Shown here: positions 5,893-9,596 of the stretch, piece after piece
Numbering within the stretch: position 1 is the first letter of the stretch
Layout: each line of letters starts with the position of its first letter
Assembly (NCBI GenBank): GCA_030691775.1
Contig: JAUYDN010000071.1
Location: 1-9,596 of the forward strand
Reading direction: 5' to 3'
Length of the DNA stretch: 9,596 nt
From: Dehalococcoidia bacterium
GTDB taxonomy: Bacteria > Chloroflexota > Dehalococcoidia > Dehalococcoidales > Fen-1064
Position numbers and translations under genes: made by a program
Notes under the pieces: generated by a model
Seen by the model: only the letters and a program-made list of their open reading frames with translations
Database searches by the model: none
Told to the model about the DNA's origin: nothing

Positions 5893-7107
5893 ATGGCAGA
5901 GGAACCAATGAAACTTGTCGCTTTCCGTAAGGAGGTACGCGCCTGGTTACGCGCCAACCTGCCCAGGGGATGGGGCACACCAGAATTCAAAATACCCGAA
6001 TCAATGACCCTGGAACGTCACCAGCTCGGTATGTGGTGGGTAAAAAAATGCTATGACGCGGGCTACACGGGCTTCGGTTACCCCAAGGAGTACGGCGGTG
6101 TAGAACGTCCCGTTGAGGAGCGGGCAATCATCCGCGAGGAGATGGCACGGACGGGCACGCCCGGCGGTCCTTATTCTCTCGGTCTCCTGCTCGCCGCGCC
6201 TACAATTCTACGGGCGGGACAGGAATGGCAGAAAAAACGGTTTATCCCCAGGATTCTTAGCGGTGAGGAAAGCTGGTGCGAGGGTTTTTCTGAGCCTAAT
6301 GCCGGCAGTGACCTCGCCAATGTGCAGACCACCGCAGTGAAGGATGGCGATGAGTGGGTGGTCAACGGGCAGAAGGTATGGAGCAGTAACTCCCGGTACG
6401 CTGATTTCGGCGTTCTGCTGGTGAAGACGGATTTGCAGGCGCCGCGTCACCGCAACCTGAGCTACTTCCTCTTCGATTGTAAAGTCAAGGGATTCGACCG
6501 CCGTCCCCTGCGGCAGATGTCCGGTGAGTCGGAGTTCGGGGAGATGTTCTTCGATAACATGCGCGTCCCGGACAAAAACATGGTCGGTGAGTTAAACCGG
6601 GGCTGGTACGTGGCGATGACCACGCTGGGAGCGGAGAGGGGTGGCGGCGGCGCCGCCGCCGCGGCCGCGACTGAGGGTGGCAGACGCACGGTTGGCGCCG
6701 GAACGCTCGACCTGGTTGAGCTTGCCAAGAATACGAAGCGTTACGGCAAAACCGCCTGGGAAGACTCGCACTTCAGACAGCAGATTATGCAGATTGCCAT
6801 CGAATCGGAAGCCATGCGGTACAGCGGTGTGCGGAATATCGCCCGTTTGCGCGCTCTCCGGCAACCGCCCGGTAACGAAGTCTCCATATCCAAGAACTTC
6901 AGCGCCGAAATGAGACAGCGCCGCGGCGAGCTATCGATGGACATCATCGGTGCTTATTCCCAGATGATGCGCGGCTCACCGCTCGCTATCGATGATGGAG
7001 ATTGGGTATACGCCAGCCTCCGTGCGAAAGGCGCCACCATCGAAATGGGTACCTCCGAGGTCAACCGTAACATCATCGCCGAACGAATCCTGGGACTGCC
7101 GCGGTAA
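5893..7107 (+). CDS. Acyl-CoA dehydrogenase, catalytic-type subunit
   Basis: This 404-residue acyl-CoA dehydrogenase family protein belongs to a class that alpha,beta-desaturates acyl-CoAs with FAD. The N-terminal helical domain (about 8-120) leads to the signature FSEPNAGSDLANVQTT (132-147). The middle beta domain contains WVVNGQKVWSS, and the C-terminal domain ends in EMGTSEVNRNIIAERILG (384-401). The medium-chain catalytic Glu position (YEGT) reads EMGT, so the Glu is replaced by Met385. Glu248 in TLGAERG matches the helix-G Glu used by isovaleryl- and long-chain enzymes and is the likely base. A Gly/Ala linker (about 249-269) follows. The usual FAD motif R-x-x-FG-xx-I-xx-FQ is not recognisable; the region reads KRYGKTAWEDSHFRQQ. 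AAAGGAG lies 5 nt before the ATG. It is followed 17 bp later by a second dehydrogenase, which suggests a heteromer. The substrate is unknown; bulky, branched or cyclic acyl chains are an inference. Confidence 0.92.
   Translation: MAEEPMKLVAFRKEVRAWLRANLPRGWGTPEFKIPESMTLERHQLGMWWVKKCYDAGYTGFGYPKEYGGVERPVEERAIIREEMARTGTPGGPYSLGLLLAAPTILRAGQEWQKKRFIPRILSGEESWCEGFSEPNAGSDLANVQTTAVKDGDEWVVNGQKVWSSNSRYADFGVLLVKTDLQAPRHRNLSYFLFDCKVKGFDRRPLRQMSGESEFGEMFFDNMRVPDKNMVGELNRGWYVAMTTLGAERGGGGAAAAAATEGGRRTVGAGTLDLVELAKNTKRYGKTAWEDSHFRQQIMQIAIESEAMRYSGVRNIARLRALRQPPGNEVSISKNFSAEMRQRRGELSMDIIGAYSQMMRGSPLAIDDGDWVYASLRAKGATIEMGTSEVNRNIIAERILGLPR
6643..6669. repeat. GC-only palindromes encoding a Gly/Ala linker
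   Basis: The 18-bp perfect palindrome GGCGGCGGCGCCGCCGCC lies at 6643-6660, and a second perfect palindrome, CGCGGCCGCG, lies at 6660-6669. Together they encode part of GGGGAAAAAATEGG just after the proposed catalytic Glu of the first dehydrogenase. The DNA could form a strong hairpin in single strands or mRNA. It is a trinucleotide (GGC/GCC) low-complexity tract and is likely prone to length change by slippage. Confidence 0.7.
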
Positions 7108-7124
7108 GGGAAAGGAGAAAAACG

Positions 7125-8312
7125 ATGGAATGGGTCTTGAATGAAGAACAGGAAATGCTGAAAACCATGGCGCGGGATTTTATCGCGAAAGAGTGCCAGC
7201 GCGCCCACATCCGCGCGATGCTGGACGATGAGGTAGGTTACTCTCCTGTCCTCTGGAAGAAAATCGCCGAGCTGGGATGGCTCGGATTGACCCTGCCGGA
7301 GACATACGGCGGTGCGGGTATGAGCTTCCGCGACCTGGCGGTATTGTGTGAAGAAATGGGACGGGCACTCCTGCCGGCGCCGTTCATTTCTACGGTGGTC
7401 TTCGGGGGGATGCTTATCAACGCTTACGGGACCGAGGAGCAGAAGAAAGAGTGGTTACCGAAGATAATCAACGGCGAGGTGATTGTTTCTCCAGCATTGC
7501 TGGAAGAGGACGGCGACCTCTGGCCCGGCGGTATCAATATGCGCGCCATCGCCCGCGACGGTGAGTTCAGCCTCACCGGCACCAAGCTCTTCGTCACCGA
7601 TGCCAGAGCCGCCACCCATTTTGTGGTCGCGGCACGTACTGAAAAGACGGATAACCCGGAAGACGGTATCACACTGTTCCTCGTCGATGCCAAAGAGTGG
7701 GGTATCTTTATCAAATCGTTGGGGTCTATGGACCTCCTGCGGAAACAATATGAGGTCGAAGTAACCCGTGTGGCGGTGCCGGTGAGCAATATCATCGGTG
7801 GGGTGAATAAAGGCTGGCCTATTTTGAAGCAAATCGCCACCGTAGCGGCCGCGGTCCTTTCCGCGGAGATGGTTGGCGGCATGGAGTGGGTGCTGGATAC
7901 GACCGTCGCCTATACCAAAGACCGCATCGCCTTCGGTGTGCCCATCGGCAGTTTCCAGGCAATCAAACACCAGTGCGCGGATATGAAAACGGCGCTGGAA
8001 TACTCGCGGTCCCTGATGGAATGGGCGGCGGAAGCAATCAAGGATAACGACCCCGACGCGCCGCTGGCGGTCTCCATGGCGAAAGCCTATTGCGGGGACA
8101 GCTACCGGTTTATGACCAACCGGGGCGTGCAGATTCATGGCGGTATCGGCTTCACCTGGGACCACGATATGCATCTCTATTTCAAGCGGGCGCGGTCTTC
8201 GGATACGGCGTTTGGTGATGCCAACTACCACCGGGAACTGCTGGCGAAACACTTCGATAAGCATATGGGCGGTAGCACGGTCAGAGGCCGCGGGGCAATG
8301 ATGATGATGTAA
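7125..8312 (+). CDS. Acyl-CoA dehydrogenase, FAD-binding partner subunit
   Basis: The second acyl-CoA dehydrogenase homologue has 395 residues, a full-length domain set and a GGGAAAGGAG ribosome binding site 7 nt before the ATG. The N-terminal part MEWVLNEEQEMLKTMARDFI and LPETYGGAGMSF (58-69) are typical. The middle domain is divergent: SPALLEEDGDLWPGGINMRA replaces the SEPxAGSD signature. The C-terminal domain carries the FAD motif R267-IAFGVPIGSFQAIKHQCADM and QIHGGIGFTWDHDMHLYFKR (336-355), a form common in partner subunits of heteromeric dehydrogenases of steroid and side-chain catabolism. The YEGT position reads AFGD, and the helix-G Glu position falls in an Ala-rich stretch (AAAVLSAEM), so no standard base is present. 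The neighbour supplies one. Catalysis therefore probably needs both subunits. The protein ends in GRGAMMMM from tandem ATG codons, an odd but probably disordered tail. Confidence 0.9.
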   Translation: MEWVLNEEQEMLKTMARDFIAKECQRAHIRAMLDDEVGYSPVLWKKIAELGWLGLTLPETYGGAGMSFRDLAVLCEEMGRALLPAPFISTVVFGGMLINAYGTEEQKKEWLPKIINGEVIVSPALLEEDGDLWPGGINMRAIARDGEFSLTGTKLFVTDARAATHFVVAARTEKTDNPEDGITLFLVDAKEWGIFIKSLGSMDLLRKQYEVEVTRVAVPVSNIIGGVNKGWPILKQIATVAAAVLSAEMVGGMEWVLDTTVAYTKDRIAFGVPIGSFQAIKHQCADMKTALEYSRSLMEWAAEAIKDNDPDAPLAVSMAKAYCGDSYRFMTNRGVQIHGGIGFTWDHDMHLYFKRARSSDTAFGDANYHRELLAKHFDKHMGGSTVRGRGAMMMM

Positions 8313-8615
8313 GGCTAATAGCTGACGGCTGAAAGCTGTTAAACGAGGGGGTTGTTCACACTGGTTGAAGGCGGACAGCTCCCTTTGCTTTTTAGAGGTC
8401 GGGCTACGGAAACAAAGATATTTGGATTACTCCGGTGGGCGATACTGGACAATACGCAGAACCAAAATCTTTGAGTTAGCCTTCAGTTTATAAAATCAAC
8501 CGTCTATCTTAGCGAATAAGATTGGTTGACTTTGCCATGCAAAACAACTAAATTGTGGATGTTGAACTCATAATTCACCTGAATTTGATGTTGCTGAACT
8601 GGATGAGGTTATAAG
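8313..8615. other. Intergenic region with weak hairpins and protein-like scraps
   Basis: No gene is supported in these 303 bp. A small hairpin, CGGCT-GAA-AGCTG (8326-8338, one wobble pair), follows the dehydrogenase stop but lacks a good T-run, so it is only a weak terminator candidate. An imperfect inverted repeat (CAAAGATATTTGG, 8413-8425; CCAAAATCTTTG, 8462-8473) spans 61 bp. One plus-strand frame through about 8360-8475 reads like a protein scrap (EGGQLPLLFRGRATETK...) without a start. Another frame just before 8616 gives NSPEFDVAELDEVIR. Neither is recognised. Base composition drops towards the right, which suggests a junction with different DNA. Confidence 0.45.
8526..8554 (+). promoter_or_regulatory. 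Candidate promoter of the ATPase gene
   Basis: TTGACT (8526-8531) and TAAATT (8549-8554) are separated by 17 bp. The predicted start near 8561 leaves about 55 nt of leader. That leader carries an imperfect direct repeat, GATGTTGAACT at 8558-8568 and GATGTTGCTGAACT at 8587-8600. The ribosome binding site is a modest GAGG 7 nt before the ATG. Confidence 0.45.
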
Positions 8616-9407
8616 ATGCCAAATTCTGTATTCTCTGGAATAAACCCTCAGGTAACACTCGGGCATTTTCTAGAAGATGAGAAAAGGATCATAACAAAAA
8701 TTAGCAGCGAATGGTACGTAACCAATGGTGGCGGTGAGATTAGACTCGGTCCAAGAAGCACCTATCGTTATTTTCTTATCAAACCTACGGACTTCTATCG
8801 TGAGATGTTCAATTTGGAACGTGAACTAATTGTGGTTTTCAGTCCTTACGTAAACTTTGAGCCTAGAACTTTGGATGCAATCGATGCAGCAGCTAAGAGA
8901 TACCAGCAACTTAGACTTGAACGGGTGTGTAGCGTTGTTATCAGCAAGGATTCAGCAATTGAGTCGAAGCTAAGTAATTTGTTGAAGGCTGACCCTGAAT
9001 CACAAGTTGTTGTACCATTCTCATACGATGAACTGCTTGGCAAAACTGATTCATACTTTATACGTAATCGCTTTAAGCTTCATTTTTATACGCGTGACCT
9101 CTTTGCTTTCGAAGCTCCCCTAAGAAAAGACTTATATTTCTTTGGGAGAAACGAGTTAGTACACCGGATTGTGAATCGTCAAAAATCGAATGAGAACTCT
9201 GGATTATTCGGCCTCCGAAAAACTGGTAAAACGTCGGTCATATTTGGTGTTCAACGGGCGCTAGCACAAACGAACTGTAAATCAGTTTTTATAGACTGTC
9301 AATCTCCAGCGCTCCACCGGCGTCGCTGGAATCATGCCTTGCACTACATAATTCAGGTACTAGTACTTAGTTGCAGAAATCAGCATTATTATGTTCACGC
9401 TCAATAA
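8616..9407 (+). CDS. P-loop (STAND/AAA-like) ATPase, truncated after Walker A
   Basis: The open frame gives 263 residues and starts at an ATG with GAGG 7 nt upstream. Residues 1-170 form an N-terminal domain that I cannot name. Its predicted strands ELIVVFSPYVNF, RVCSVVISKD and SQVVVPFSYDELL alternate with helices, as in an alpha/beta (Rossmann, TIR-like or nuclease-like) fold. A boundary motif, RDLFAFEAPLRKDLYFFGR (160-178), leads into the nucleotide-binding domain with Walker A GLRKTGKT (199-206) and SVFIDCQSPALHRRRW (223-238). Relatives with FGR...GLRKTGKTS are large single-protein ATPases of the STAND/AAA type, many in defence islands. Here Walker B, the sensor regions and any C-terminal domain are missing. 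The frame ends in an unrelated tail after about residue 247, beside an IS630 element, so the gene is probably inactivated. Its AT-rich codon use differs from the dehydrogenases and suggests transfer. Confidence 0.72.
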   Translation: MPNSVFSGINPQVTLGHFLEDEKRIITKISSEWYVTNGGGEIRLGPRSTYRYFLIKPTDFYREMFNLERELIVVFSPYVNFEPRTLDAIDAAAKRYQQLRLERVCSVVISKDSAIESKLSNLLKADPESQVVVPFSYDELLGKTDSYFIRNRFKLHFYTRDLFAFEAPLRKDLYFFGRNELVHRIVNRQKSNENSGLFGLRKTGKTSVIFGVQRALAQTNCKSVFIDCQSPALHRRRWNHALHYIIQVLVLSCRNQHYYVHAQ

Positions 9408-9461
9408 GTTAATTTTCACGCTTAAAGAATAGCATACGCATTTTCGCAAGTAGGTACTAGT
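9355..9461. repeat. Direct repeats at the ATPase/IS630 junction
   Basis: AGGTACTAGT occurs twice in direct orientation, at 9355-9364 and 9452-9461, 97 bp apart. The first copy is part of the perfect palindrome GTACTAGTAC (9357-9366). Between them TTCACGCT occurs at 9394-9401 and 9415-9422, exactly 21 bp (two helical turns) apart. This arrangement suits transposase-binding sites or nested insertion ends, but the IS boundary cannot be fixed because the other end is outside the window. Confidence 0.5.
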
Positions 9462-9596
9462 GTCACGTCACAACTATAATGTCGGATAGAGTCGATGGAG
9501 TTTAACACGCGCGTCCCGTGCGGTGAATTGCCAGCAAACCTTTGCGTTACGATTGTCACGATGAATCTGCCAAGCTGACACAGCTGCTTGGGCCTG
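9358..9596 (-). mobile_element. IS630-family insertion sequence, one end (boundary uncertain)
   Basis: The transposase C-terminus and about 60-115 bp of non-coding sequence beyond its stop form the 3' end of an IS630-family (Tc1/mariner-related) element that continues past the window. These elements insert at TA dinucleotides. TA-containing candidates for the junction lie at the GGTACTAGT copies near 9358 and 9455. The left limit given is the outer candidate. The element probably interrupts the ATPase gene at its left. Confidence 0.55.
9474..9596 (-). CDS. IS630-family transposase, C-terminal fragment (cut by window edge)
   Basis: Reading the minus strand from the window end gives 40 codons, then a TAG at 9474-9476. 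The peptide contains SAWQIHRDNRNAKVCWQFTA and then RDARVKLHRLYPTL. The pattern W...RN....V.WQFT..DAR.KL.RLYP at the very C-terminus is the characteristic end of IS630-family DDE transposases. The catalytic DDE residues lie upstream, outside the window. The frame is too short for ordinary gene callers because no start codon is present. It is convergent with the truncated ATPase. Confidence 0.8.
   Translation of the reverse strand, partial: QAQAAVSAWQIHRDNRNAKVCWQFTARDARVKLHRLYPTL

Noticed and set aside
5648..5980. Minus-strand frame containing a cysteine-rich peptide (GCQIDGCQDVEANCNC)
   Set aside because: The cysteine spacing is suggestive of a small zinc protein, but the frame overlaps the ends of two recognised genes. 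Its first part is opposite the dehydrogenase start, and I know no matching family. It would deserve a search but not a call.
7455..8264. 269-codon minus-strand frame opposite the second dehydrogenase
   Set aside because: A long shadow frame caused by high GC in the true gene; the plus-strand protein is unmistakable.
1..9596. CRISPR array, tRNA, rRNA or riboswitch
   Set aside because: No regularly spaced repeats, no cloverleaf and no rRNA-like conserved blocks were seen on either strand.

Overview
The window looks like a chromosomal segment from an anaerobic or microaerophilic bacterium. It carries housekeeping and catabolic genes and ends in an accessory edge on the right. The gene mix suggests Chloroflexota, perhaps a Dehalococcoidia-like lineage: an A-type flavodiiron protein, a DNA-repair-type radical SAM protein, an MscL with a zinc-ribbon tail, an AHSA1-like START protein and a paired acyl-CoA dehydrogenase operon. 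This assignment is inferred from recognised protein families only. There is no rRNA, tRNA or marker gene to confirm it.

Layout. Positions 1-516 hold no gene, only a cluster of short hairpins of the extragenic-repeat kind. Positions 517-4610 carry a run of minus-strand genes: a flavodiiron protein (O2/NO reduction), a small decayed coding remnant (about 1795-1980), a small cupin, a 239-residue conserved protein of unknown function, and a radical SAM protein with a C-terminal helix-hairpin-helix. A near-consensus sigma70-type promoter (TTGACT-17-TATAGT) precedes the radical SAM gene. Next comes mscL (minus), which shares a short divergent promoter region with a plus-strand SRPBCC/AHSA1 gene whose C-terminus seems to be missing.

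Positions 5893-8312 hold a two-gene operon of acyl-CoA dehydrogenase subunits, 17 bp apart, each with a good ribosome binding site. Their motifs complement each other. The first keeps a candidate catalytic Glu in the helix-G position but lacks the usual R-x-x-FG...FQ FAD motif. The second keeps the FAD motif but lacks a catalytic Glu at either known position. This suggests a heteromeric (alpha2beta2-type) dehydrogenase for bulky or unusual acyl-CoAs.

Positions 8313-8615 are intergenic. The last gene, at 8616, is an AT-richer P-loop ATPase with an N-terminal domain I do not recognise. It stops soon after Walker A. Immediately beyond it, on the opposite strand, lies the C-terminal end of an IS630-family transposase, which runs off the window. 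The simplest reading is that an IS630 insertion truncated a STAND/AAA-like, possibly defence-related ATPase. The most unusual items are this interrupted ATPase, the complementary dehydrogenase pair, the zinc-ribbon MscL and the decayed or truncated genes. I see no CRISPR array, RNA gene or complete novel system.
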